From: Gammaproteobacteria bacterium
GTDB taxonomy: Bacteria > Pseudomonadota > Gammaproteobacteria > Thiohalobacterales > Thiohalobacteraceae
Direction: 5' to 3'
DNA: 56,464 bases
Assembly (NCBI GenBank): GCA_019911805.1
Contig: JAIOJV010000060.1
Location: 1 to 56,464, forward strand
In this document: piece by piece, positions 1 to 7,626 of the stretch
How the letters are laid out: every line of letters begins with the position of its first letter
Numbering within the stretch: the first letter of the stretch is position 1
Made by a program: the position numbers and the translations under genes
Notes under the pieces: generated by a model
The model's database searches: none
What the model saw: only the letters and a program-made list of their open reading frames with translations
What the model was told of the DNA's origin: nothing

Positions 1-201
1 CCCACCGACCAGGTGAGCCTGACCCCCACCGCCCAGCAGCTGCGCGACCTGGAACAGAAGGTGGCCGCCCATCCGGTCGTTGACGCCGACCGGGTCGCTA
101 CGATCAAAGAGGCGCTGACCAACGGCAGCTATACGATCGACCCGGAACGCATCGCCGGCAAGATGATGAGCCTGGAAAAGGCCCTGGGTGACCTGAGCTG
201 A
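1..201 (+). CDS. flgM: FlgM anti-sigma-28 factor, C-terminal part (cut by window edge)
   Basis: FlgM binds and inhibits the flagellar sigma factor FliA until the hook is complete and FlgM is exported. Only the last 66 codons lie in the window, read in frame from base 1; the start is upstream. The conserved C-terminal sigma-binding helices are visible (VDADRVATIKEALTNGSY, then IAGKMMSLEKAL), which is where FlgM family similarity is strongest. It ends 7 nt before flgN, the usual flgM-flgN pair. An internal GTG at 13 could be mistaken for a start, but the family is near 100 residues, so the gene surely begins outside. Confidence 0.9.
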   Translation, partial: PTDQVSLTPTAQQLRDLEQKVAAHPVVDADRVATIKEALTNGSYTIDPERIAGKMMSLEKALGDLS

Positions 202-208
202 ACGATCC

Positions 209-697
209 ATGCCTGACCGCAGCCACTGCCGTGATCAACTACTCCTCCTGCTGACGGAGGAGCTGCAGTACGCCATCCGCCTGGAGGCGTTACTGACGGC
301 GGAGGGTGACGCCCTGACGGGCCGTGATATCGAACGGGTGGAAGGTCTGGTGCGGGAAAAACAGACGCTGCTGCAGGCATTCGAGACCCTCGAAGTGCGC
401 CGCCACGAACAGGTGGCGGCGGCCGGATTCTCCGCAGATCGTGCCGGCCTCGAGGACTGCATCGCCTGGTGCGACAGCCAGGGACGCCTGGCCCGGCTCT
501 GGTCGGAACTCATGGTCCACATCCGGCAGTGCCAACATCTGAACCGCCGCAACGGCGCCGTTGTCGATGTCAGCCGCCGCCACGTGCAGCAGACCCTGAC
601 CCTGCTACGCGGCCAGGCTCCCGCCACCGCACTGTACAGTCCCGCCGGCAGCACCACGGATTCCGGCATCCCCGGCCGGACCCTTGCCAAGGCCTGA
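209..697 (+). CDS. flgN: FlgN flagellar export chaperone
   Basis: FlgN is a cytoplasmic chaperone that carries the hook-filament junction proteins FlgK and FlgL to the flagellar export gate. The 162-residue product has the expected length, is largely helical with heptad-like leucine spacing across residues 5-130, and ends with the loosely conserved tail YSPAG...GRTLAKA typical of FlgN. It starts 7 nt after flgM. The order flgM-flgN-ycgR is a common late-flagellar arrangement, which supports the call more than sequence similarity alone would. Confidence 0.88.
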   Translation: MPDRSHCRDQLLLLLTEELQYAIRLEALLTAEGDALTGRDIERVEGLVREKQTLLQAFETLEVRRHEQVAAAGFSADRAGLEDCIAWCDSQGRLARLWSELMVHIRQCQHLNRRNGAVVDVSRRHVQQTLTLLRGQAPATALYSPAGSTTDSGIPGRTLAKA

Positions 698-802
698 TCC
701 GCCGGCGCGTCGATTCTGACCTGATTCCCGCCCGATTCTCATCAGTAGCCGGTGTGCGTATCATCCGCACAGGACGACAACGGGGCGGATGATGGCGGGG
801 CA

Positions 803-1540
803 ATGGCAGAGACACCCGGAAGCACCTCTGAGTACCAAGGCCAGACCGAGAAGATCACGCAGCCGACACAGATTGTCGGGCTTCTGCGACGCATCCTGGA
901 CAACCGCGTGCTGCTGAGCGTGCAGGTGCCCGGCCACCCCGGTGTCTTCAACAGCCTCTTGCTACAGCTGAACATCGAGCAGAAATTCATCACCCTGGAC
1001 GAACTGAACCCGACCGCCGGACACCAGCTCGCACAACAGGCCGGCCGCCTGCAGATACACTGCCAGTCCCAGGGTGTGGAGATCAGCTTCGGCTGCGACA
1101 TCGAGACCGGCAGTGATCGTGCGGGTATCGGCTACTACCGCGCCCCGCTGCCCACCCTGCTCCATTACCTGCAGCGGCGGATGAACTACCGCGTACGGAT
1201 GATCCTGGATAAGGAGATCCCGGTACACCTGCAGCTGGACGCCGATACCGCGGTCGAGGGGCAACTCTTCGATCTGTCGCTGGGCGGTATAGGACTCAAT
1301 CTCGCCAGCGACATCCGGCTGGAGCGGGGGCAGACGCTGGACCCGTGCACGATCCGGCTACCCAGCGGCGACACCCTGCAGATGCGAATGGAGATCCGCT
1401 TCGTCCAGACAGACGATCGCCGGCCGATCCAACGGGTCGGTGCCCGCTTCGTTGAGTTGGGGCCGCAACAGGAAAACGCGCTACGCCGCCTCGTCGCCCA
1501 TCTGGAGCGCGAGATGCTGCGCCGCAAGGCACGCCTCTGA
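803..1540 (+). CDS. ycgR: YcgR-type flagellar brake protein, c-di-GMP-binding PilZ domain
   Basis: YcgR binds cyclic di-GMP through its PilZ domain and slows the flagellar motor. The protein (245 residues from ATG 803) has an N-terminal YcgR domain over about residues 25-115 and a C-terminal PilZ domain. The two PilZ signatures are present: RxxxR (RMNYR) and D-x-S-x-x-G (DLSLGG). A GTG at 752 would add 17 low-complexity Asp/Gly residues; ATG 803 follows a G-rich stretch and fits the family start better. Its place after flgM/flgN supports a motility role. Confidence 0.88.
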   Translation: MAETPGSTSEYQGQTEKITQPTQIVGLLRRILDNRVLLSVQVPGHPGVFNSLLLQLNIEQKFITLDELNPTAGHQLAQQAGRLQIHCQSQGVEISFGCDIETGSDRAGIGYYRAPLPTLLHYLQRRMNYRVRMILDKEIPVHLQLDADTAVEGQLFDLSLGGIGLNLASDIRLERGQTLDPCTIRLPSGDTLQMRMEIRFVQTDDRRPIQRVGARFVELGPQQENALRRLVAHLEREMLRRKARL

Positions 1541-1624
1541 CTGCACGTAAGACGCTGGCACGATGCCAGACGGTGGTGCTAGAATGCGCCGCACCCGGGC
1601 CGGACCCAACCGGCTGAATCACAT

Positions 1625-1700
<76 letters not shown>

Positions 1701-1744
1701 TCCGCTAGATTTCATTGTACTTCGTTCGACCAACTAAGACACCC

Positions 1745-1772
1745 AAGCCCGTGAAAATACGGGCTTTTTTTT
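1745..1772 (+). terminator. Rho-independent terminator after tRNA-Ala
   Basis: Stem AAGCCCGT (1745-1752) and ACGGGCTT (1759-1766) around a 6-nt loop, followed by a T run to 1772. It terminates the tRNA transcript before the integrase. It lies inside the element, so the element appears to bring its own terminator for the tRNA it occupies; a similar terminator lies beyond the right end at 18276. Confidence 0.85.
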
Positions 1773-1824
1773 GCCTGCGGAGTTAAGCGAAGCACAACGA
1801 AGCGCATTGACATCTAGCGTGCCT

Positions 1825-1872
1825 GGGGGCATGGTTGGGGGCATTCACAGCCTCTGGCACCCCGATGCCCCC
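1825..1872 (+). repeat. Integrase arm-type site candidates, left
   Basis: GGGGGCAT occurs at 1825-1832 and 1837-1844 (12-bp spacing), and inverted as ATGCCCCC at 1865-1872, just before int. The same pair with the same 12-bp spacing recurs at the right end (18145 and 18157). Position and repetition suggest arm sites for the integrase. They overlap the likely int promoter (TTGACA at 1807-1812), so bound integrase could repress its own gene. Confidence 0.5.
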
Positions 1873-1880
1873 AGATCCTC

Positions 1881-3074
1881 ATGCCCCTGACCGACACCGC
1901 AATCCGCAACGCTAAGCCCGGCCCGAAGCCCGTCCGACTGTTCGACGGCGGGGGGCTGTATCTAGAAATCTCGCCGGCCGGCGGCAAGCTCTGGCGCCTC
2001 AAGTACCGAATCGACGGCAAGGAAAAGCGGCTCGCGCTGGGCGTCTATCCCGATGTGAGCCTCGCCGAGGCCCGCGACCGGCGCAGCGATGCGCGCAAGC
2101 TGCTGGCCGCCGGCATCGATCCGAGCGTGCAGAGAAAGGCTGAGAAGGCCGCAAGGACCGCGGAGGTGACAGACAGCTTTGAAGCGGTGGCGCGGGAATG
2201 GTTCGCCCGGCACCTGGGCAGCAAGGCGCCGGGGCACCGGGATAAAGTCGTTCGGCGTCTTGAGCGCGATGTTTTCCCGTATCTCGGCGCGCGGCCGGTG
2301 GGCGACATCAAGGCTCCGGAAATCCTGGCTGTGGTACGACGAATCGAGGGCCGGGCGCTTGAGACCGCGCATCGAGCAGTCCAAAACATCGGTCAGGTGA
2401 TCCGCTATGCGGTGGCTACCGGTCGCGCTGAGATCGACCCAACCCCAAGCCTGCGCGGCGCCTTGGCGCCGTGGAAGCCCGAGCATATGGCCGCGCCGAC
2501 TGACCCGGCGCAGGTCGGCGAGATCCTGCGCATGCAGGATGCTTTCAAAGGCGGGCCGGTGGTCGGTGCAGCCTTGCGGCTGCTGCCCCTACTCTTCGTC
2601 CGCCCCGGCGAACTCCGCACCATGCGCTGGGAGCAGATCGATATTGAAGCGAAGGAATGGCGGTACACGACCAGCAAGACCAAGACCGAGCACCTGGTGC
2701 CGCTCTCGCGCCAGGCGGTCGCGATTCTCGCCGAGCTGCGTCCGCTCACCGACCACCGGCCCGGCGGCTGGGTGTTCCCCGGCGGACGGTCCCCGAAGTC
2801 GCCCATGTCGAACATGGCGATCAATGCGGCGTACCGCCGCCTAGGGATCGACACCCGGACCGAGCTGACCGGCCACGGCTGGCGTGCCACAGCCCGTACG
2901 CTGCTGCATGAGCGCCTGGGATTCGATCCGGTGGTCATCGAACACCAACTTGCGCACCGCGTGCCTGACGCGCTTGGGCGAGCCTACAACCGCACCAGAT
3001 TTTTAGATGAACGCCGGAGCATGATGCAGGCGTGGGCGGACTATCTCGACTTAACTAGGGCGCAAAAACCATAG
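1881..3074 (+). CDS. int: P4-type tyrosine recombinase (integrase)
   Basis: Catalyses site-specific integration and excision of the element at the tRNA-Ala 3' end. The 397-residue protein has the usual P4-type layout: N-terminal arm-binding DUF4102 domain (TDTAIRNAKP and DGGGLYLEI, residues 4-30), core-binding domain about 95-190, and catalytic domain from about 205. Catalytic residues are visible: Arg in VRPGEL near 241, HGWR at 332-335, His in LAHR near 359 and the nucleophile Tyr in AYNR near 369, so it looks intact. The gene reads away from the tRNA, the standard arrangement. Confidence 0.95.
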   Translation: MPLTDTAIRNAKPGPKPVRLFDGGGLYLEISPAGGKLWRLKYRIDGKEKRLALGVYPDVSLAEARDRRSDARKLLAAGIDPSVQRKAEKAARTAEVTDSFEAVAREWFARHLGSKAPGHRDKVVRRLERDVFPYLGARPVGDIKAPEILAVVRRIEGRALETAHRAVQNIGQVIRYAVATGRAEIDPTPSLRGALAPWKPEHMAAPTDPAQVGEILRMQDAFKGGPVVGAALRLLPLLFVRPGELRTMRWEQIDIEAKEWRYTTSKTKTEHLVPLSRQAVAILAELRPLTDHRPGGWVFPGGRSPKSPMSNMAINAAYRRLGIDTRTELTGHGWRATARTLLHERLGFDPVVIEHQLAHRVPDALGRAYNRTRFLDERRSMMQAWADYLDLTRAQKP

Positions 3075-3133
3075 CAGTCGGCAGCAGCGAAACCGTCCGG
3101 CCGGGGCGCCGCGCTTGGGCCCTTTTGTGTTGA

Positions 3134-3607
3134 TCACTCATTATTCCTGTAAACAAGCTGTCCGTCACGCTCTAAACAAATAGTGTTCCTAGAAAATAAA
3201 AAACAGAAAGCAGCTTCTGAGGCAGTGACACCTTGGAATATTACTGTCCGATAGAATCCTTTCGCGATCCTAAGAAGAAAGACAGAGCCTATAGCTAATA
3301 AAACGAACCACCATGAGTAGAGGACCGCTAGAGTAACCGCGACAACAGGCAGCAAAAGCGCAAGTATGTTAAAGAATTTGAAGCCTGCCATATCACTCGG
3401 CGCAGCAAATAACTGAAAACTTATAGGTGAAGTGGTCATCTCGCGCACTCGCACATCCCCTGAATAGAGTTTCTCTTTTAACTCCTCCCAATCTTTCTCA
3501 GGGATTTCCGGAATATGCTGGAGAGAAATTTTCGTAATTCTTTCTTTGTCTCGTGACTGGATCTCAGCGATTTCGGCATGAATATCATTCAGATTATCTT
3601 TCATCAT
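3134..3607 (-). CDS. Hypothetical two-helix membrane protein (possible cargo)
   Basis: A 157-residue protein of unknown function. Residues 1-60 are charged and cytoplasmic-like; two adjacent hydrophobic segments lie at about 75-95 and 97-115, followed by a short tail. Its DNA is clearly more AT-rich than the rest of the element (codons such as aaa, ata, tta are common), so it was probably acquired separately as cargo between int and the transfer genes. It converges on int. No family was recognised; an antiphage or exclusion role would be a guess. Confidence 0.6.
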   Translation of the reverse strand: MMKDNLNDIHAEIAEIQSRDKERITKISLQHIPEIPEKDWEELKEKLYSGDVRVREMTTSPISFQLFAAPSDMAGFKFFNILALLLPVVAVTLAVLYSWWFVLLAIGSVFLLRIAKGFYRTVIFQGVTASEAAFCFLFSRNTICLERDGQLVYRNNE

Positions 3608-3845
3608 TATTTAATCCGGTGTGTATCTAATACTGAAATCTAACAGGTTTATAGTGGCCCTTTCTACTAATACACAAGATTTCCTGTGTCAAGCGTCCCC
3701 GCCCCCAGGGGGGCGGGGCCAAGCGGCAGCACGCGCGCGGTTCAGCGCGTGCCAGGGGGCGGGGGGAATAAAAACATCCGTCCGCGTGCGCGCAGCGCAC
3801 CGGACCCTCGCCCAGCGCGTAAGCGCTGGGGATCTCAAGCGTCGG
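3608..3845. other. Intergenic region with strong hairpins
   Basis: No gene seen. It contains a GC-rich hairpin at about 3698-3719 (CCCCGCCCCC against GGGGGGCGGGG) and a second, CCCAGCGC/GCGCTGGG, at 3812-3831, just past the relaxase stop on the minus strand. Neither has a clear T run, but they may end the mobilization transcript. Confidence 0.5.
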
Positions 3846-6428
3846 TCACATCTCGATCTCGTAGCCACGGCTACGACTGCGCTGCTGCGCCTGCGCACGC
3901 TCAGACTCAGCAGCAGCCCGCTCCCGCTCGCGCTCAGCGTCGATATAGTCGAGCGTCGACGCTGCTTCTTTGCTGACTGACATCGCTTTGACGACAGCAG
4001 ACATCTGCTCAAGCCGGTCTGCGCCAGGATCAAGATCCACACCCTCGCGCGCGGCCGCTGCGACGATACTGTGCCGCGTCGTGACCCACTCCGTCGTCTC
4101 TCTCGCGCGACTACCTTGCACATAGCTCAGCTCGCGTGATGTGTCTGAGCTCGCGTAGACGACAGCGCGCTCGACAGTCATGCCCTGCGATCTGTGCGTC
4201 GTGATCGCGTAGCCATGGCGCACATCTTGCGCCCCGGGGTCGATAACGCGCTCGCCGCCCCGGTCTAGCTTGACAGTAATACTGTCATCGCTGACAGCGA
4301 GCACAGTGCTCAGGTCGCCGCGCCTTAAATCCGCGTCATAATCATTGTTGTCTGCAAACAACACCCGGTCGCCGGTAGCGAAAGCGCACTGATCGACACG
4401 CTCGATCCGCTCGCCAGTGCGCCGGTCCTGCGTCGCGCGCACCGCGTCGTACGTGACGCCGCCGGTCAGCTCGCCGGCTTTGAGCCGCTGCGCGCGGATC
4501 TCTGCATTGATCGCGTCGACCCTGGCATTCGTACTCGCAAGAGCAATAGTCTGATCGTGCCCGACGTCCGCCGCATGACTCATGTACCTGCGCGCGACCT
4601 CGCGCACAGCAGCTTTATGCGTCGATTTGACCGACACCTGCCCGCGCTCTATATAGTGCGCCATCGCTGCCGCCGCCTCGCCGCGACTCAGTTGCCGGAC
4701 GGCTTCGCGGTCCGCGCCGTCGCGCTGGCGGAAAATCTCTGTCAGCCGTGCGTGACCGACGCCGCGCTCAGCGTCTGCAAGATGCCGGAGCACCGCGCCG
4801 GCGGCGACGGGCTGGAGTTGTTTCGGGTCGCCAGCGAGGATCAGCTTTGCGCCTGCGTCGCCCGCTTGAGCGACAAGCGAGTGCAGATGCCGGGAACCAA
4901 TCATGCCGGCCTCGTCGACAACCAGGACGCTTTTTTCCGTGAGCACGATTTTCTCGGATGCGATTCGCGCGAGTAGCGAGTCGACTGTATAGCTGTCGAT
5001 CCCCGTGCTTTCCGCGAGTCCTGCCGCGGCTTTGCCGCTCGGTGCTGCGCCAACCACTTCAAAGCCTGCACTCTCGTACGCTGACTTGAGCACTTGCATG
5101 CTCGTGCTCTTGCCCGTGCCCGCGTCGCCGATCATGACGCTGACGCGCCCGCGCCCGACCAGGTGTTTAATCGCAGTGACCTGCTCGTCAGTCGCGCGAT
5201 AGCCAGCCGCCTGCGCCGCTTGATCGATAGCCGCATCGACCCGCCCGGCGCTGAGCGCGTGCGCGGTGTCGCCCTGGCCCGCGCGAGCGATGTCGACGAT
5301 AGCGCGCTCGATAGCGATCATTTCTGCCGTCGTGTAGCGCACATTTCCGCGCTCGTCGCGTAATGTGACGGCCTCGCCCAGGGACTCGGCGGCCAGCGCC
5401 TCGGCGGCATCTGCGCCACGGCCAGCGTGTTGAGCGGCGACGGCGGCGGCGTACGCAATGTCTCTCTCGCGCACGACAGCGCTGTGCTCCGTGACTTCTT
5501 TGAGCACGTCTTGAGCGCTGCGCTGGTCAGCGTACTCGTGCCCGCGCCCGGGTTTTGTGTGCTCTTGCTCAAAGCCGTACGTCGCAGCGCGGTCGAGCCA
5601 GGTCTGTCGCAGCTCGGCCGGATCGAGAATTTCTTTGCTCTTGCGAGTCGAGAGCGCAGCGATCTCCGCCGCTTCCGCACCGCTGACGCCGCGGTCAGAC
5701 ATTTCGTCTAAAATCTGCTGCCGGCGTGTTGAAAACTCTTTTTCTAGTTCCGGCGGCACGCTGGAGACTCTAAAGCTGTCGCCGTCGGCTTCGATGCCGA
5801 AGCCTAGATCTCTGAGTCCAGCGGCGAGCTCTGCGCGGTACATTGCGCCCGCGACTTTTTGCATTTCGTAAATCGGCTGGGTTTCCAAGGTGCCCCAGGT
5901 ACCATCCGCCCGCCGCGCGGCGTTGAACAAAAACACGTGCGTATGCATCTGCATGTCTTGCTCACGACTCGTGCCGTGGGAAAACATCGCGGCGGCCAGC
6001 TCGCCACGCTCGCGCACCGCGCCGCCACTGCCGCGACGGGTGATGATTGCGTTGTTTTGCAGATACCCGACAGACCTACGTACCGCCCGATCTTGCAGTC
6101 GCTGCATCGCGGCGCGCATGTGCTCGTCGCCGAGACCCCACACGATTGATACAGATTTCGGCGCGCTGTACGTCAAATCCCACCCCGCCCGGCGACCTTC
6201 GTCGCCTGCGTTTTGACTGAGTGCGGCACCGGCTGGTGACCAGCCGGCGCATAAATTTGCAAAGTCTTTTGCATCGACATCGCCCGCGAGACCTAGCGCC
6301 AGCGCGCCGGTCCCGTGCCAGGTTCCGACGCCCTCTTTTGCGTAATAGTCCTCGGGCGACTCGTCTTTTTGCATATGCACGTAGTAAGATACCGCGCCGG
6401 CGGCGGTCCTCGATGAGATCGACATCAT
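3846..6428 (-). CDS. MobF-family conjugative relaxase-helicase (TraI/TrwC type)
   Basis: Nicks oriT, stays bound to the 5' end of the transferred strand and unwinds it. The 860 residues show both halves. N-terminal relaxase: tandem tyrosines Y15-Y16 and the HUH metal site (H151, then MHTH with H162 and H164). C-terminal RecD-like helicase: Walker A GDAGTGKST near 434-442, Walker B VVDEAG near 506, and the late motif THRSQGMT. A second GTG/ATG choice exists at the start (MMS). Its ribosome site GGAG sits directly after the T run of an intrinsic terminator at 6443-6469. At 860 residues it is nearer TrwC (966) than F TraI. Confidence 0.94.
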   Translation of the reverse strand: MMSISSRTAAGAVSYYVHMQKDESPEDYYAKEGVGTWHGTGALALGLAGDVDAKDFANLCAGWSPAGAALSQNAGDEGRRAGWDLTYSAPKSVSIVWGLGDEHMRAAMQRLQDRAVRRSVGYLQNNAIITRRGSGGAVRERGELAAAMFSHGTSREQDMQMHTHVFLFNAARRADGTWGTLETQPIYEMQKVAGAMYRAELAAGLRDLGFGIEADGDSFRVSSVPPELEKEFSTRRQQILDEMSDRGVSGAEAAEIAALSTRKSKEILDPAELRQTWLDRAATYGFEQEHTKPGRGHEYADQRSAQDVLKEVTEHSAVVRERDIAYAAAVAAQHAGRGADAAEALAAESLGEAVTLRDERGNVRYTTAEMIAIERAIVDIARAGQGDTAHALSAGRVDAAIDQAAQAAGYRATDEQVTAIKHLVGRGRVSVMIGDAGTGKSTSMQVLKSAYESAGFEVVGAAPSGKAAAGLAESTGIDSYTVDSLLARIASEKIVLTEKSVLVVDEAGMIGSRHLHSLVAQAGDAGAKLILAGDPKQLQPVAAGAVLRHLADAERGVGHARLTEIFRQRDGADREAVRQLSRGEAAAAMAHYIERGQVSVKSTHKAAVREVARRYMSHAADVGHDQTIALASTNARVDAINAEIRAQRLKAGELTGGVTYDAVRATQDRRTGERIERVDQCAFATGDRVLFADNNDYDADLRRGDLSTVLAVSDDSITVKLDRGGERVIDPGAQDVRHGYAITTHRSQGMTVERAVVYASSDTSRELSYVQGSRARETTEWVTTRHSIVAAAAREGVDLDPGADRLEQMSAVVKAMSVSKEAASTLDYIDAERERERAAAESERAQAQQRSRSRGYEIEM

Positions 6429-6442
6429 ATATATAGCGCTCC

Positions 6443-6469
6443 AAAAAAGAGCCCCGGTAGACCGGGGCT
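6443..6469 (-). terminator. Intrinsic terminator/attenuator before the relaxase gene
   Basis: On the minus strand a perfect 9-bp stem, AGCCCCGGT/ACCGGGGCT with a 2-nt loop (6450-6469), is followed by six T's (6448-6443) and then at once by the relaxase SD GGAG (6442-6439). It lies between the RHH gene and the relaxase in one operon, so read-through would set relaxase level. Confidence 0.8.
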
Positions 6470-6497
6470 GCGCCCCCCGGTCACGGGGCGGTGGCGG

Positions 6498-6794
6498 TTA
6501 GGGTTGAGGTTTTGCGCCGCCGACATTGAGATGCTTGTAGATCAGCGACATGCCTTTTTTGGCCTGAGCTGCGTCGTGCGCGACTGTATCAAGACGCTCT
6601 CGCAGATCACGAGTCACTGCGACGAGATCACTGATCTGCGTGCTGATGTCAGCGACCTGCTGCGCGACGTGCGCAGTCACGACGCTAGACATGATCGCAT
6701 GCCGCATTCGATCAGATCGCGTAGCCCCGGGCATCGCGTCGAGCGCAGCGAGAGTGTCGCTATCAAGCCTCAGCGCAATCGGATCAATGCTCAT
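6498..6794 (-). CDS. Ribbon-helix-helix-like relaxosome accessory protein
   Basis: A 98-residue protein from ATG 6794. The N-terminus (IALRLDSDTLAALDAM...TRSDRMRHAI) has the beta-strand, helix, turn, helix pattern of ribbon-helix-helix DNA-binding proteins such as TrwA and MobC relatives. The rest (AQQVADISTQISDLVAVTRDLRERLDTV) is a likely coiled coil. The start overlaps the stop of the upstream gene, giving translational coupling. Located between oriT and relaxase, it probably binds oriT repeats (GAATAC motifs near 7351-7448) to help nicking; that target is inferred. An upstream in-frame start at 6821 is less likely. Confidence 0.7.
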   Translation of the reverse strand: MSIDPIALRLDSDTLAALDAMPGATRSDRMRHAIMSSVVTAHVAQQVADISTQISDLVAVTRDLRERLDTVAHDAAQAKKGMSLIYKHLNVGGAKPQP

Positions 6795-7032
6795 GCACAC
6801 CTCGCTTGCTCGCGTCGTCAAAGTCGACTGCCAGGCTGTAGAGATCGCCGACAGCTACATGTGCGTTCCGTGCGTGGATGCACGCCTCGCGCGCCTCGGC
6901 ACCAACAACTTCGAGCCTGTGCACGATGCCCGAGTTTTGCGCGCGAAGCGCTGTGACTTGAGCGCCGATCTCTTCGACTCGTGCGCTGATACGCCCGAGC
7001 AGCACAACGATTTTGTCGTCAAAATCACTCAT
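6784..7032 (-). CDS. Small coiled-coil protein of the mobilization operon
   Basis: An 82-residue protein with no recognised domain. Residues 5-60 are predicted helical with regular hydrophobic spacing (IVVLLGRISARVEEIGAQVTALRAQ). The ATG (7032) overlaps the stop of the upstream gene by 8 nt, and its own stop overlaps the start of the RHH gene, so the three accessory genes are translated together. It may form part of the relaxosome; function unknown. Confidence 0.65.
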   Translation of the reverse strand: MSDFDDKIVVLLGRISARVEEIGAQVTALRAQNSGIVHRLEVVGAEAREACIHARNAHVAVGDLYSLAVDFDDASKRGVHEH

Positions 7033-7324
7033 AGCTATTCACCTCCGCGCGCTCAGTCACGCGCTCATCTTGATCAGTATTTGTCGCCGCCGGCTGAGCG
7101 GGGCGGGCGACGATGACGCGAAAAGCGTCTTCGAGGTCGCGCGCGGTCAGCGCCGTATCGAGCAGACCCGCACGACCCGCGGCGCGGACGACGCGCTTGC
7201 GCATCCGCTCCCGCTCTTCGTCCGCCGCCGCTGCGGCCTGCGCTTCAAGCGCCGCGATTTCCGCCGCCGCCGCGGCTTTGGCCGCTTCGATACGCGCTGC
7301 GATTTTTTCAGATTTCGTTGCCAT
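7025..7324 (-). CDS. TraC/TraD-like (MobC-type) mobilization accessory protein
   Basis: A 99-residue protein beginning MATKSEKIAARIEAAK. An Ala/Glu-rich coiled coil (residues 5-45) is followed by RKRVVRAAGRAGLLDTALTARDLEDAFRVIV, a layout shared with small TraD/MobC-like accessory proteins coded next to oriT in many mobilizable elements. I chose ATG 7324 since CAGGAG lies about 12 nt upstream; an in-frame start at 7372 would run into the oriT repeats. First gene after oriT, so likely a relaxosome component; family assignment is tentative. Confidence 0.65.
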   Translation of the reverse strand: MATKSEKIAARIEAAKAAAAAEIAALEAQAAAAADEERERMRKRVVRAAGRAGLLDTALTARDLEDAFRVIVARPAQPAATNTDQDERVTERAEVNSYE

Positions 7325-7344
7325 TTCCGCATTCTCCTGCCGTA

Positions 7345-7510
7345 GTTTGTGAATACATTGAAAAACAAGCACTTAACCCGGTTCTGTATTCGGCCTTGAA
7401 TACGCACAGGTCGTTGATAAACCAGCGAATCCGCCGCTGGCTGAATACAGCCCGCGCACCGCTAGGTGCGTGGGGTGTGAGAAAAGACCGCGCAGCGGGC
7501 TTTTCGACCC
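7345..7510 (+). other. oriT: oriT (origin of transfer), predicted nic at 7478/7479
   Basis: GCGCACCGCTAGGTGCGT (7454-7471) is a hairpin matching the R388 nic-proximal inverted repeat at 16 of 18 positions as I remember it. It runs into GCGTGGGGTGTG (7468-7479), identical to the F plasmid nic region GCGTGGGGTGT/G, placing nic between 7478 and 7479 on the plus strand. Other inverted repeats: GTATTC/GAATAC (7386-7403), CCAGCG/CGCTGG (7422-7440), GAAAAG/CTTTTC (7481-7505); GAATAC also at 7351 and 7443. It sits between the coupling-protein and accessory genes with a MobF relaxase nearby. Confidence 0.85.
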
Positions 7511-7599
7511 TGGCTCTCGATCTCGGGTCCGCTCCGCGCTTCCCCGCCCGCCGCTTCGCGTCGGTCGTGGCCCCGGCGCGGACTGCAAAGATCAGTGCT

Positions 7600-7625
7600 C
7601 TTACAGATACGGTCACGCGCAACAC
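7600..7625 (-). promoter_or_regulatory. Shared transfer promoter box, copy C (mob operon)
   Basis: Contains the invariant GTGTTGCGCGTGAC (7625-7612, minus strand), followed by CGTATCTGTAAG. It starts 2 nt past the coupling-protein stop and reads toward oriT and the mob genes, with a leader of about 290 nt that includes oriT. Confidence 0.65.
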
Positions 7626-7626
7626 C

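Noticed and set aside
7373-7588. Minus-strand small gene upstream of the mob operon
   Set aside because: It overlaps the oriT inverted repeats, lacks an SD, and the translation is Arg/Pro/Gly-rich low complexity.
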